Shown here: one piece after another, positions 1 to 11,253 of the stretch
Position numbering within the stretch: the stretch's first letter is position 1
Layout: every line of letters starts with the position of its first letter
Assembly: GCA_003254885.1 (NCBI GenBank)
Contig: QANT01002772.1
Span: forward strand, 1 to 29,532
Length of the DNA: 29,532 nucleotides
Source of the DNA: Purshia tridentata
Taxonomy: Eukaryota; Streptophyta; Magnoliopsida; Rosales; Rosaceae
Direction: 5' to 3'
Made by a program: the position numbers and the translations under genes
Notes under the pieces: generated by a model
Databases searched by the model: none
What the model was told of the DNA's origin: nothing
What the model saw: only the letters and a program-made list of their open reading frames with translations

Positions 1-295
1 AAGCCAGGGCTTTGAGAATGTGTGGGCCCGGGTCTCTGGGCGACAGAGACAGAGCCTTCTCGGCCTCGGCTAAAGCGTTTTTGGCGTGAGCCTGGGATTG
101 GGCCTTGTGGGTTGTGGATCGGGCTCGGGCCAGGAGGTGCGACCCGTGGACGAAGTGGCGGGTGGCTAGGAGGGTGGCTCGGCTGTTGGTTCGGAGCTTG
201 GTTAGGGCGCTCTTGGAGAGTTTGTGTATGGCGAAGAACATTGATAGTGTTAGGATCAGAAGGGCCAACTGCAGCACCATATCTGGTGTTGCCAT
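1..295 (-). CDS. TPR-type membrane-anchored protein, 5' end only
   Basis: The frame is open from an ATG at 295-293 to the window edge, giving 98 residues with no stop, so the gene continues to the left of the window. Residues about 6-24 are a hydrophobic stretch (MVLQLALLILTLSMFFAIHK), which looks like an N-terminal membrane anchor or signal anchor. A basic region follows with many Arg, Lys and Ser. From about residue 70 the pattern (AKNALAEAEKALSLSPRDP, then HILKALA) is like the helix pair of a tetratricopeptide repeat: small residues at the packing positions and a Pro at the repeat end. I infer a membrane-tethered TPR protein of the kind found in land plants; the partner is unknown. Codon use is GC-rich compared with the DNA around it, as expected for real coding sequence. 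Plus-strand ORFs over this stretch are shadows. Confidence 0.72.
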   Translation of the reverse strand, partial: MATPDMVLQLALLILTLSMFFAIHKLSKSALTKLRTNSRATLLATRHFVHGSHLLARARSTTHKAQSQAHAKNALAEAEKALSLSPRDPGPHILKALA

Positions 296-597
296 TTTCT
301 GCGTCTTTTGGGTTTGATGGAGTTGACGGATGTGATTGAAGAGGTAATGAATTTGGGTCGTTGAATTTGGCTGACGACAAGAAAGTTCGAATGAGATGGT
401 TTAGTAGGGGTGATTGATTGGCGTTTGTGCATGACATTGTCCATGTTTGCAATATAAGAATTCTCCTCTTTTTTCTTTTTTAAGTCCCAGGTTTTTCAAT
501 ATTTATTTTTCGGAGTCATTGAAAAATGGATGCTTTTTGTCTATGGTATAGTCTTTAATGGGCATGCCCTTTAGGGCATCCTTTCCAATAAGGTTAA
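296..597. other. 5' flank of the TPR-type gene
   Basis: This is presumed leader and promoter of the leftmost gene, which reads leftward. Positions 460-482 hold a run of T and CT that could lie near the transcript start. I see no other gene. Confidence 0.35.
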
Positions 598-857
598 GGG
601 TGGGTTTTTTTGTACCGAATTACCAATAAAATATCGATACTATACCAATATTGTTTTTCAATATCAGTACAATACTATATCGAACTGCCTAACATTGGTA
701 TGTAAACCACCCTCCTCGAAGAACTAAAATATCATATGGCACCTCCAATAATGTACCAAAATGTCGGTACTAGTATCAGTGTTGTTTTGTTCCATTTTAA
801 TGTTGGTATCGATATAAGTATTGGCCTTTCGGTACGGTAACCAATACCGACCCATTC
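598..857. mobile_element. Short inverted-repeat element, MITE-like
   Basis: The two ends are imperfect inverted repeats. The left end (about 611-642) reads TACCGAAT, ACCAATA, ATATCGATAC. The reverse complement of the right end (about 804-835) reads TACCGAAAGG, CCAATAC, TATATCGATAC. The inside is AT-rich and repeats short words such as GGTAC, AATACC and CAATATC. No coding capacity is seen and I could not fix a target duplication, so the exact borders are uncertain. Confidence 0.4.
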
Positions 858-1102
858 CTAAATAAGGTGGGCACTTGGGAGGATACTTCATTTTAGTGGC
901 ACCGCCATCCATGGCTATGAAGAGAGTCCAGCAACCCCCTTCCCCCCCAACAGACAACCACCGAACATCCAGAAAACATTTGACAGAGACCCACCAAACA
1001 ATCTTGTTCTATTCTGCGGATTATTTCCAAATGAAGCTAGTAGTTTCGGTGGATCAGTGCCTAACGGGGTGTCGATTGATTGTGTTTTTGCTGGTTGGGG
1101 TT

Positions 1103-1380
1103 AAGGGTGGGGCTCGAGTGCTGCGTGTTGTGGTGGGGGTGGCTAGGTTAAGCCAGAGAAAAACGGAGGGAGTAGAGAGAAGGAAAAGAGAGAGAGGCGG
1201 GCTTAGGGGTGGGGCTTGGGTGCTGCGCATGGTGGTAGGGGTGGTTGGGTTGATAAGCCATAGAGAAAGGGACGGATGAGAGAGAAGGAAAGAGAGAGAG
1301 GTAGGGTTGGGCTTGGAGATGGGGGTGGGGATTGGGTGTTGTGCGTGATGGTGGGGTTGGTTGGGTTGATAAGCCAGAAA
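1103..1380. repeat. GA/GT-rich minisatellite, three decayed copies
   Basis: Three related blocks start near 1105, 1207 and 1323. Each opens with GGTGGGGCTTGGGTGCTGCG or a variant and runs through GGTTGGGTTGATAAGCCA into a GAGAGAAGGAAAGAGAGAG tract. The period is about 102-116 bp. ORFs across this stretch are low-complexity and are not believed to be genes. Confidence 0.6.
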
Positions 1381-1675
1381 GAGAAGGGGAGGGAGGAGAG
1401 AAGAGGAAAGAGAAATGAGGGTGTGTAGTGCAACAAGAGTATGTTAATTAGTAAGGTTTGTTTTGAGAGATTTTCAATTTGAAAAGAGGGTGATGGGTGT
1501 TTTGTGAGAAGCGAATGTGTATGGAGAGGATTTGGGATGTGAGAAGGGGAGGGAGGAGAGAAGAGGAAAGAGAAAGGAGGGTGTGTAGTGAAACAAGAGT
1601 ATGTTAATTAGTAAGGTTTGTTTTGAGAGATTTTCAATTTGAGAAGCGAATGTGTATGGAGAGGATTTGGGATGT
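1381..1675. repeat. 160-bp tandem duplication, second copy with a 25-bp deletion
   Basis: Copy 1 is 1381-1540 and copy 2 is 1541-1675. Both start GAGAAGGGGAGGGAGGAGAG and end GAGAGGATTTGGGATGT. Nearly all other positions are identical, with a few substitutions (for example agaaATgagg against agaaAGgagg). Copy 2 lacks 25 bp that copy 1 carries near 1472-1496. High identity suggests a fairly recent event. Confidence 0.85.
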
Positions 1676-2139
1676 GCAAATAATGGCAAACACCTTTGTG
1701 GCATTTCGTAAAGAAAAAAAAACACTTTGTTACATTTCATTGTTGCGGGAAGATGGGGACAAATTGATGAAGAAAAACATTGACCATAATTCACGATTTC
1801 TGATGATGTGAATAGGAGAGTAACACCAAATATTCAATTTGCCAGATAACCTGATATGTTGTCCAATCACGTTGCGAAACTTTTCATCGCGTGACAGAAT
1901 TCTGATAGATCGTTTGATAACATTACATGCTAAACTGTATCATAACATTACCAAAATGCCACTTTTCCTAGTGTTCTCTACAGGTATATGGCAAAAGGCG
2001 GTTTCAACTATGAGAGCCTGAAGATGCAAGCTGGTGAACTTTTACTTCAACCACACGACAAGGGTAATATACCATTCTAAAACTTGAGACAAGACAGACA
2101 AGTAACATAAAAGGAGAGGCTGCAAGAGAAGAGCAAGCA
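1676..2139. other. 3' flank of the RBK-type kinase gene
   Basis: AT-rich DNA downstream of the kinase stop codon, which on the minus strand is the 3' UTR side. Small ORFs here show no recognisable motif. Nothing else is seen. Confidence 0.4.
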
Positions 2140-5100
2140 CTACTGATCCATAACAAGTTGCCTGTGGCGATTTAGATCACTGAGGTAGTTAGAACAAGTA
2201 TAATCTTCCAAGTCACAAGCCTCCAAAAAGAGTGATCTCACTGGGGTAGACTTTTGTTTCACTTGTTCCACAACTCCATTCTCACCTATTAGTAGCTCCA
2301 CCACCTGCATTCTCAAAAAGTTCCGTCAATTTTGGCTTGGAAAACAATTTAAACCTGAGCCAGAAAACAGATTTTCATACCCGATTCATGTACGGACGCA
2401 TGGTGGATTGATGACTAATGCACAGTTTAGCTGTCATCATCGCTTTTTTCATCTCAACCGGATCATATGCACCTTCTAACCGAGGATCTGCGAGTTCCTT
2501 CATATTAATCTCATCCAGAAGTGGTTTTGCCTGTGCATGGCACACGAATGATCAATCATCTTTCATAGAATATATCCAGTTTATTTATACTCATAACAAT
2601 GAAATTGTTGAATAAAAAACCCTGCAGAGTGCAGAGGGACTAAGTTTTAGATACCAAGTCCATAACATATTCATACCCATATTACAAGGCTTTGCTGAGT
2701 CGAATCAACTGCACGACGACCTGTTATGATTTCCAGTAATAAGACACCAAATGCAAATACATCGGTCTTTTCGTCAACAATTCCATGCATAAAATACTCA
2801 GGAGACAAGTACCTGAAACCATTTGAAGATCCATAACCCCAAACATTTATAACAGATGAGAGTGAGCAATCATAGAAAATGAATAACTGAAACTGCATAC
2901 TAACCCAAATGTGCCTTCAATAGGGAATACAACATGGTGAGTCCATTTTTCTGGGAGCCACTTTGCTAGTCCAAAGTCAGATATCTGCAGTAACAGTAAT
3001 AAAAAATAAAAATAAAACTCTTTTTATGTTAAGGAAATCTATGAATAACTGTACATGAAAATCCAGACTTGAAGAAGAACAGCAAAAATACCTGAGCTTC
3101 ATAATCTTTGGTTAGTAATATATTGGAGGCCTTGATGTCTCTGTGAATGATGCGCCTGTGGCAATCGTGATGGAGATATCGTAACCCTTCTGCTACCCCA
3201 ACTGCTACCTTAAACCTTATCTTCCATTCCATACACTCTTCTGAACCAAAAAGTAGAGAAGATAAGCTGCCATGTGGGGAAAATTGAAGGACAAGATGCA
3301 AACCACCATCGATGCCAAACCCAAGCAATCGAGCAGCATTCGGGTGGCATATGTGTGCAATAATCCCAAGCTCTGCTAAGAAATCACCAACTCTGTCCTC
3401 ATTTTCTTTCTCTTGCTCTTTTTTCATCAGCCTCTTTACTGCTACGATTTTACCATTGGATAAAATCCCCTTGTAAACTTCTGCCTGCCCACCTTTCCCG
3501 ATCAAGTTCTCTGTCAAGTATTATTCAATCACAATCCAATTAATTTACCAACAAATACAAAGAGATTGAGTCAAAACTCAACCAAGTTCTTGTGGAACAT
3601 AAAATTAATCAATTAGATGCTTAGGTCCATCTGCCTGCCAGTGGCTGCAGTTCACATCCTATAAAGAATTTGGGACTGGGTTTTTTGCTATAATTGGTCA
3701 TACTCATACATGTAAGATGCAGCCTATAAACTGTGGCAACAAAGGACCCAAGAAAGATTGAAACTTTTTGACTGAAACTTTAAAGCTGCAGTCTCCAAAT
3801 CAAAGTTCCACAGCTAATTGCAGTAAAACTATTAGAACTATTCCACCAAAAAAGAAAGAAAAAACTCTGGCCGTCAAAACCGTGGTCATATAATAGATGC
3901 AGAAATTGCAACAATTAAAAAATTGGGCTTAACAAAATCGCTATTGGCATAGAATAGAATAGAGTTCAAGCAGCCAGGTCCCACAATTGCTTTCCTGTTT
4001 CGTCCATCCAAACACAATTTAGTCAAAAAAGTCACCACAAAAAATTTTCCATCTAATGGTGGCTGGACCCAATAAGGTAGCTCAATTTTTATTGCATATT
4101 TCATGAATAACAATAAAAAAAGGCTAAAAAATAACAAACAAAAATGTTTATTCCTTGTTCTTACCAGGTTTGAAATTGCCAGTAGCACCAGCAAGCTCAG
4201 CATAATCAAAGTTTCTCCAAGAGGGTTTCATGATGGGATTTCCATCAGGATCATCAACATCACCATCCACATCCTCAGCGCTCCAAATCCTCGCCAATCT
4301 CCTCCTCAAGTTTCTCCTCCCCAAATCGTAGCTTGCAGCCAGAGTAGGAATGGTCGAGAAACGCCTCGCTGACTTCTTCTTCAGGGCATCGAACATGCCC
4401 TTGCCCTTCCATTGCAACCCATTACTGATATCGCGGATCAGCGTTCGCTGCTGACCCAGTGATTTCTCAGAACAAGAAGACGACGAGGCACAACTGCTGC
4501 AGTCCGAGTCCGTACCCAAAACAGGACCGTCCAATACGCCCCTCGGCGACTCCTCCTCCTCGCACGACTCTGTCTTCTTCAACCCACCTTCTGATTCCAC
4601 CGTTTCTGGGCTTCCTTTTGTTTCTGGGTCGACTTTTGTTTCTGGGTTTCCTTCCGTTTCGTGCCCGGCCACTGTCAAACCAGTAATGAAACGATTAAAA
4701 CATCAAACACCTATTTTCTCTTTTACAGGGTTGAATACAATTAGCAACAAAATTTACATTGCAACACCCATTTTCACCTTCCTCTTCATTTTTTCTCAGC
4801 AACCAAGCAAGGAACCATTATAACATCAAACACCCATTTTTCTTTAACAGGGTTGAATACACTTAACAACAAAATTCACATTCCTACACCCATTTCCACC
4901 TTCCTTCCTTCCTTCCTCTTCATTTTATTTACTCAGAAACCAAACAATGAACGATCAAAACATCAAACACCCATTTTTTCGTTTACAACATTGAATACAA
5001 TTCACAGCAAAATTTACATTCCAACCTCCATCTTCACCTTCCTCTTCATCTTTTCTCAGCAACCAAACAATGAACGATCAAAACATCAAGCACCCATTTT

Positions 5101-5306
5101 TTATTTTACAAGGTGGAATACAATTAACAACAAATTTTACATTCCATTCCAACACCCATTCCATCTTCCTCTTCATTTTTTGTTTTTCTGAGCAAACAAA
5201 CAATGAACGATCAAAACATCAACCACCATGCATGCATCAGGATTCATAAACCAGAACAAAACAAGGAGAAGCTAGCTAGCGTATGGGACGTACCTTCAAT
5301 CGACAT
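2140..5306 (-). CDS. RBK1: Receptor-like cytoplasmic Ser/Thr kinase, RBK1/RBK2-like (RLCK class VI)
   Basis: A soluble protein kinase of the class that, in Arabidopsis, binds ROP GTPases. Exons on the minus strand: 5306-5294, 4671-4165, 3510-3092, 2984-2905, 2812-2677, 2530-2381, 2304-2140. All introns are GT-AG and the coding length is 1470 nt (489 aa). Exon 1 encodes only MSIE plus one base. Residues 5-170 are an acidic, Ser-rich leader, then WRNFDYAEL before the kinase. The kinase has the Gly loop [11 protein letters not shown] (178-188), Lys199 in VAVKRL, the alpha-C Glu near 220, HRDIKASN (296-303; Asp298 catalytic, an RD kinase), DFG (316-318) and LSPEY. No signal peptide or transmembrane segment is seen, so it should be cytosolic. 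The start is supported by an exact exon 1 donor (G|GTACGT) and frame closure. RBK1 and RBK2 cannot be told apart by eye. Confidence 0.9.
4699..5214. repeat. Tandem array, four units of 123-137 bp, in intron 1 of the kinase gene
   Basis: Units start at AACATCAAACACCCATTTT or variants at 4699, 4822, 4959 and 5082, with a fifth start at 5215 that breaks off. Each unit contains a GGTTGAATACAATTAACAAC-like block, a CACCTTCCTCTTCATTTT block and a CAACCAAACAATGAACGATC-like end. The array fills nearly all of intron 1 (4672-5293). It begins about 27 bp from the exon 2 acceptor, and the acceptor-proximal bases (ACCAGTAATGAAACGATTAA on plus) resemble a decayed unit end. Confidence 0.85.
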
Positions 5307-5405
5307 GGTTTAGGCTTTCTGGGTTTACCCCGAATGACAAAGTCCGGACCCGCCAAACCAGAAGAAGAGAAAGGCCGTTTGAAAGCAAAAGGAGGACGGA
5401 GTCCT

Positions 5406-5411
5406 CTACAT
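5406..5411 (-). promoter_or_regulatory. AUG-UAG start-stop uORF in the kinase leader
   Basis: On the minus strand the sequence CCAAATGTAGAGG places an ATG (5411-5409) directly before a TAG (5408-5406), 102 nt upstream of the kinase ATG. No other ATG lies between the two. In plants an AUG directly followed by a stop can stall ribosomes and couple translation with mRNA decay; the known case is AUGUAA in the boron channel gene NIP5;1. Whether this one is in the mature leader depends on the transcript start, which I cannot see. Confidence 0.4.
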
Positions 5412-5460
5412 TTGGTTGTGCAGCGTAGGCAGGGCAGGGAAGGAAGAAAAGGAAAAAGGC

Positions 5461-5484
5461 AGAGAGAGAGAGAGAGAGAGAGAG
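5461..5484. repeat. (AG)12 microsatellite, CT-rich leader of the kinase gene
   Basis: A perfect 24-nt dinucleotide run. On the minus strand it is (CT)n, lying 155-178 nt upstream of the kinase ATG, a usual place for CT tracts in plant 5' UTRs. Confidence 0.9.
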
Positions 5485-5599
5485 CCGCAGAGGGATTGAG
5501 AGGAAGAGGGTGAGTTTTAAAATGGTATATCTTCGGGAGGTGGTTATTCTTGGAGGGGATCACAGCAAAGATCACCAGCTTAGAGATGATTGAAATCAA

Positions 5600-7560
5600 A
5601 TATGGTATATTTATACACCTGCTTCTCTGTTTGGATCAAATTTAAATTTGCCCCTAAACTTTTTGGTTATAAATTTCTTTTTTTGTTTTTGGCTCGTGAT
5701 GTAATCTTTCTTATCCCTTGCTTTTAGCGCTACTGATTCTTGACGTAATGGCGGGAGGGTGGGGCTGAGGGGGCTTGGGTTTTTTTACAAACCAACCCAA
5801 CTGCCAACGGATGGAAGATTCCATATTTTTTGGGGCAAAATAAATTTTCTGTTTTTAGGAAAATGTAGCTTCCTTTTTTTTTTTTATCTTCTCTAATTGC
5901 CTTTTCTCTTTTCTTTTAAAACACAAATTTAAATAATGTACTTTTTAAAAATTATATACACTTTACAAATTCAAACGAAATTAAAATAAAATATAAAAAA
6001 AATCTAAATTTCCAATTGTATCTACCTTCCAATTCACAACCCTCCTTTATTGTCGCCCTTTGCTGCCGCCCGTGACTCTCTCTCTCTAACAAATTAAGGG
6101 TATTACACCTTACACAAATCTTTAATCAAGTGAAACAAAATTTATTGTTTACAAAGGGTATTACACCCTTACCCTTACCTTAAATATTTATTGTTTGCTT
6201 TATAAGTGTTTAAATTTTTATTGTTTCCACTATAAGGTGAATCACACGAGCAACTTCATAGCACATAGAGTTTGCCTATGCTTCAAAATTTTCACTATTT
6301 TCATTTTATGTGTAGAGACATCATCTCCACAATAGTTTTGCATGTAATTTCATTGAGGTGGTAATTAAACGTTGTCACTCCACCACTCTAGATCCTCACA
6401 ACACCATAGTATTTGCATATTATGTTATTTTCTATATCATGTATCTTATTAGATATCATATATGTTCCTAAACAACTTCACGCCCTATTTTCCCCACTAA
6501 CCATCATATTATGCCATTTTTTTGTATGGTAAATATTCCATTTTGTTTTATATATATATATATATATATATCATCCTATTGCTACCGATCTCTAATTACT
6601 GCATGCAATCATGCACACATGTCATTACTAATCCATTAATTAGTTCAAAAGATTATCTAATAAAATAAATATCTTACAAATCAATACACACAAACACTTA
6701 TATTTATTAATTTCTTAATCGTATTCATATTAATTCATGCATGCAAATTACTTAATCTTACATAAAAATGCTTAATCATTCATAATTAAGTACATAAAAT
6801 CATTAATTTTTCAATAATTAGTATGTACAATGATTCAATATAATAAATGCCTAATTAATCTCAATGCATACGTGCAAATTGCTTAACTACAAAGTATCAA
6901 TATATATTAGTAAATTAATATCGATTAATATGTGAGGTGATCACTTGAGATCGATGTTTTCAAATGATCAATGTTTCAATTATAAACAGATTGATCTTAG
7001 AACATTTCCAATAGACTTAGCAAAAGTCTTTAGCTGTTCAATTAGCTGTGTCACATTGAATAAATCATCTTCAACAACTTCTACAAATGAACACTTTAAA
7101 ATAAGAACACTTAGTTTGTCAAATTTGAAGAGTGAACTTCACTCTTCAAATATTATTTTGCTATTAAAATATTAAGGGTGCGTCTTTGAAACAATAAAAA
7201 AAATTGAGAATAAAATGTATAATACACAATATATTAATAAAATAATGAAGTTGCTAAAGTCTATTAGAGTGAAAAAAATATTTAAGTAGCAAACATCACA
7301 TTTTAAATTGCCACGTACATTATCAAATCAAATTTTAAGAGTCAGTTTTACTTTTTCTCTTAAAAATGCTGTAAGTATTTTATCTATACTATTATAGAGA
7401 GAAATAATGTTTCATTGTCAGATGGTTTATTAGTATGTTGTGTTATTAAATAACTTTCTGAACAGTTTAAATGTAAAACATAAATTTAATTTAACATCAT
7501 AATATCTTTTGCAACACACGAGATATTAGTGGGGCAGGTTCGGGTAATGTGAAGCCACGT
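5600..7560. other. AT-rich intergenic DNA upstream of the kinase gene
   Basis: No gene is supported. The stretch has poly(T)/poly(A) runs, a perfect (TA)n tract at 6549-6571 and many TTAATTAAT-type words. The 76-aa ORF at 6945-7175 has no recognisable motif and ordinary AT-rich composition. Confidence 0.4.
6549..6571. repeat. (TA)n microsatellite
   Basis: A perfect TA run of about 23 nt. Confidence 0.85.
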
Positions 7561-9370
7561 CCTTGTATGGTAAAAGTTGCCAATGGGCAGTATCCATGTC
7601 CGTACGGATACTGGTGTTAAAGAAAAATCTAAAGTAAAAACAAAAGTTGAAAGATTGCAAGATAAACAAAAAATGAGACAATGGGTGTTGCTTATGAATT
7701 ATGAAAAGAATCTTTTATTCAAGGCTAGCTTCAACGGTCAAACTCATCCAAGTAAATGCATTAAGTATTTTCTTTTTTTGTTAAATAATTAAATGAATAA
7801 GTATTTGCGTGAATTTTACTCTTATTTAAAAGTTTTATAAGGAATAAATATGAGAAATTAAAGACAGTCACTTAATTTTATTGACAATAGTTTTTTCTTT
7901 GATTTTCTGCACTTATTTCTTATGCAATTTCCGTATAAAAGAAGTGCTCGAATAAGGTTCATACACAAGTTGAAAGGATTATTGGGTTACTTATTTGTCA
8001 CATATGTGTACAATTAATAATTCACATGTCACAGCTGTTGCGATTTGATGTGCAAACTACACAAGTGTCCTCTTCTCGTTTAACACTCTGCTGCATGAGC
8101 TATTAGGGTCTTGGTTTGCTATTATTTGATTTTAAATTTTAATAGTAGAATACAAATCTAGCAATTCTTTATTATTATGATTCGTAACTTCATTTTTAAC
8201 TTTACATTATTCCATTAACCCACTTAATCTTTTCATGTTAAGTGAGTGTACTCTTAATTGTTTATTTTTATGTTTATAGGGATTCTCTTGTACATCGAAT
8301 GTATTCTCAACTTGTTGTAGTGTTGTTTTATTTGGTGGTATTTTATTTATGTAAATATATGTTTATTTTGGAGGTCATTTATTTTAAATAAGTATGATAC
8401 TAACATGGGCCAATTACCAAAAAAAATAAAAAATCAATTAATATATTTTAATACTATAAATTAGTCAATAAAATTGTTCAAAATAAAATTAAGAGCAATT
8501 ATGTGAACTAACAAAAAACAAAAAAGAATTTACGGATTATGCCACTGTGCTGACACGTTGCTATAATAACTGTCGGCAACTGTTATTTAATTTAGTAACT
8601 AGGTGATAATTACCTATTTTTTCGTTTTTAATTGGTAACTATCACACAATTAAACTCCTTTGTCCCAGCTCACATTGCTATTTTTTATTTTTTATTTGGT
8701 AATTTTTGATTTCTGGTAAAAAGGGAATTATGTGAAGAGCGCATGCAAGAAGAAAAGCGATATTATATTAAGCATGAGGTTGGTTTAATCATGTATATTA
8801 GACAAGAAGGCAATGCATTCCATCACTATTAGACAATAGTATTGATAGTGTTCAGTTCCGACAAGACAAAAAAGGGTTTTGACGAGAGCTTCTTGGAGGA
8901 GGCGTTGTCAAGCTCAGGCCTCTCCTGAGGTCACATTCCCAAGCAATTAATACATGCATGTGAAATGTTATAAAATGTGTACTGATTTGGGAAACTAAAA
9001 GTGGGTTCTCCATGACCCATCTCAAAGTGTTGTGCCTAACAACATAATTGGATGAGATTCATTTGTATATGCATGAGGTGCTTCATAATTTTCACATTCT
9101 AGGAAACAATTACTGGCAAGCTATACATTATATGAATTTTGTGTCATATATGCTCTAACATCAAATTATATATAATGTTATGATGGTCAAGTTCGAGGAG
9201 ATTAGATGTTAGATTTGATCATTTGGTGAGTATAGTAGTGCGACTGATACATGCATATGCTTATATATATTCTTTGAGAGATCGTAAACATATGCAATGA
9301 ATAATGCTATTTGGACTATATATATTTTGACCACTATTAGTTTATCAATTTGATATATTAACTTATCAAT
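7561..9370. other. Intergenic DNA, no gene seen
   Basis: A 71-codon ORF (7577-7792) rich in Lys and Gln has no family I recognise. A small perfect inverted repeat, CAGTATCC and GGATACTG, is at 7588-7595 and 7606-7613. The rest is AT-rich, with decayed repeat-like text near 8400-8700. Confidence 0.35.
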
Positions 9371-9529
9371 AATGCTAGGAATTTTAAATTTCTATCTCAA
9401 ATTTGAATCTCAAATACATATGTGAGTGTTTTACTTGTAGTAAAATTAATATTATTAGGATAAGTCATATATGAATTAATAAAGTACTAACACATTAATT
9501 AGAATCCAGATTTGGGATCCCTAGCACTG
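9371..9529. mobile_element. Short MITE-like element with TGCTAGG ends
   Basis: The left end is AATGCTAGGAATTTTAAATT (from 9371). The reverse complement of the right end (to about 9528) reads AGTGCTAGGGATCCCAAATC. About 16 of 21 terminal bases match. The inside is AT-rich and non-coding. Flanks share ATCAATA and TCCAATA but no clean target duplication is seen. Confidence 0.5.
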
Positions 9530-10640
9530 CTCCAATAACTTATTTACTTACCGTTTAAACTTGTAGGTACACTTATTGTCTAACATGGTACCAAAATGTT
9601 GGTTTCATAGGGTAGATTGAATTCAAAACATCCATCCTCCATCCTTCACTTATCATTTATTATGTTAGCCTATAGAGTGGAGCTGCACTTGAACTGTTTA
9701 CGGTTGTCTTAAGTCTCTTTATGTGCAAGATATATGAGATTGCACATGAGAAAGAGTGTTAGCTTGATATACATTTTTAATCTTTTCAGGGTGTAATAAT
9801 TGTCTTACAATATCACATCTCTAATAGAGGTTTTTTATATAATAGTAAAAATTTGAGTCTAGTGAAATACAACCCACATGTACTATTAGATGGCTCCCAG
9901 TGCAACTCATTATCTTATTAATTCACCAAACAGGAAATAGATCGTTTACTTTACAAATGTTGACATAATGATCATAGTATTTAACCAACTTATACAATGA
10001 AAATCAAACTACACAACTTAACAATAAAATGGGAGATAGTCTAGTAAATTGAGCAAGCCAACAACACAGTCACTCAACACTCAATATATTTTATTGTCCT
10101 GGCTGAGGCAGCAAGGTAACATTGCTATCCAATTAGTTAATCCATCAAAATGATGATGTTGTCACCATCATTAGCAATATCAATATTAAAATCAATAAAT
10201 AAACAAAAAATGGCACAGTGCACAAAACATTAGGGTTTAGTGGGTGAACTAAACCCTGTTAATGTGACTTGGAAAATTTATTAATAAATATAGACATAAC
10301 ATAATCTCACGATGACCCAAAACTCACCAACCTCACCAAGTAAGTGGCCATTGGCCAATGTCACTTCAGTTAGAGAAGTGCGTTTAACTGAATTATTTGA
10401 TGTCTTCAAAGTACTTGATTAGTTGATTCGTTAAAATACAAAATATCATCCATCAAATAAAAGTAAAAGGGTATCCCAAACCCAGATTTATGGGTCCCCT
10501 CCCCTTAATTTGTATTTTAAAGTGAAACATAGAGTGTGTAGATTGTAGAGTAAGTGAAACAAATTTATATGCTTCTGACTTCAACTTTCACTTACTAATT
10601 TCTCACCGGTTTTGGTGGTCCAAATTCAAAGTGGGGCACC
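9530..10640. other. Intergenic DNA, no gene seen
   Basis: AT-rich DNA with no ORF of note. It holds the telo-box hairpin at 10227-10265, listed separately. Confidence 0.35.
10227..10265. repeat. Hairpin made of two inverted telo-box-like motifs
   Basis: The arms are ACATTAGGGTTTAGT and ACTAAACCCTgtTAATGT around a 6-nt spacer (GGGTGA). They pair perfectly except for a 2-nt bulge. AAACCCTA (telo-box) is a known promoter motif in plants, but no gene start is visible here. Confidence 0.5.
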
Positions 10641-10654
10641 AACCCAGAAAAGGG

Positions 10655-10680
10655 GAGAGAGAGAGAGAGAGAGAGAGAGA
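10655..10680. repeat. (GA)13 microsatellite
   Basis: A perfect GA run. About 90 bp downstream is a TATA-like CCTATATAAATGAAGC (10765-10780), but no reading frame follows, so no promoter call is made. Confidence 0.85.
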
Positions 10681-11253
10681 TGGGTCTCTTAAGTTTAAGG
10701 GGATAGTCTTTGAGATGAAGGGTATGTTTGGGGATGATATCGATGTGGGTTAGTTAAAGGATGGCCTATATAAATGAAGCATGGTTTTCATGTGGGCCTT
10801 GGGATGGATGACAATCCAGCAATAGAAAAAGAAAATTTGCTCACTGAGCCCAATTGAAAATTGTACTAGTGCCTAGTGGAGTGAGTGCTTCAGATAAGTT
10901 CATGCTTAACGAACAATTTACAAATCCTATCCAATAAACAATAGTACGTCCTCAGCTCAGAAGAAGAGGCTCAAATGGAAAATTGCACATGCTAATATAT
11001 AATGTGTAAAACTTTTGGGTATAAAGTTGTAAATGGGCCGTGACACAACGCAAATTATGATGTGTTCGTGTTTAATACGGGGGACATGACATGTCTAATA
11101 AACTATCGCATAGACATGACTTAGTGGTCATGTCATGTAACACTTAATACCATATAACATGTCTTGTTTTGTGTTAAACATGTTTTATTAATTTTATATT
11201 TATGCCACTATGAATTTCAAAAAGATAAGCTTCAAAACCAGTAATATATTATA
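10681..11253. other. Intergenic DNA with decayed dispersed repeat
   Basis: Around 11035-11170 the words CATGACATGTC, GTCATGTCATGTAACAC and AACATGTCTTGTTTTGTG recur, a texture typical of degenerate dispersed repeats in plants. No gene is seen. Confidence 0.35.

Noticed and set aside
22..339. 105-aa plus-strand ORF rich in Gly, Trp and Arg
   Set aside because: It is the complement of the minus-strand TPR-type coding sequence, which has sensible protein features while this frame does not.
875..1436. ORFs over the GA/GT-rich stretch on both strands
   Set aside because: Low-complexity translations of minisatellite copies (Arg/Gly or Pro/Ser runs), with no domain.
4853..5191. 112-aa plus-strand ORF with repeated peptide
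   Set aside because: It is the tandem array of the kinase intron 1 read in frame; the peptide repeat only reflects the DNA repeat.
5283..5599. ORFs over the kinase leader and exon 1
   Set aside because: They span the CT tract and the splice donor; the true coding exon 1 is only 13 nt.
6549..6571. CRISPR array or bacterial features
   Set aside because: The window is plant nuclear DNA; repeats here are microsatellites and transposon parts, with no regular repeat-spacer pattern.
10765..10780. TATA-like sequence CCTATATAAATGAAGC after a (GA)n run
   Set aside because: It looks like a core promoter, but no coding or recognisable RNA gene follows within the next several hundred bases.
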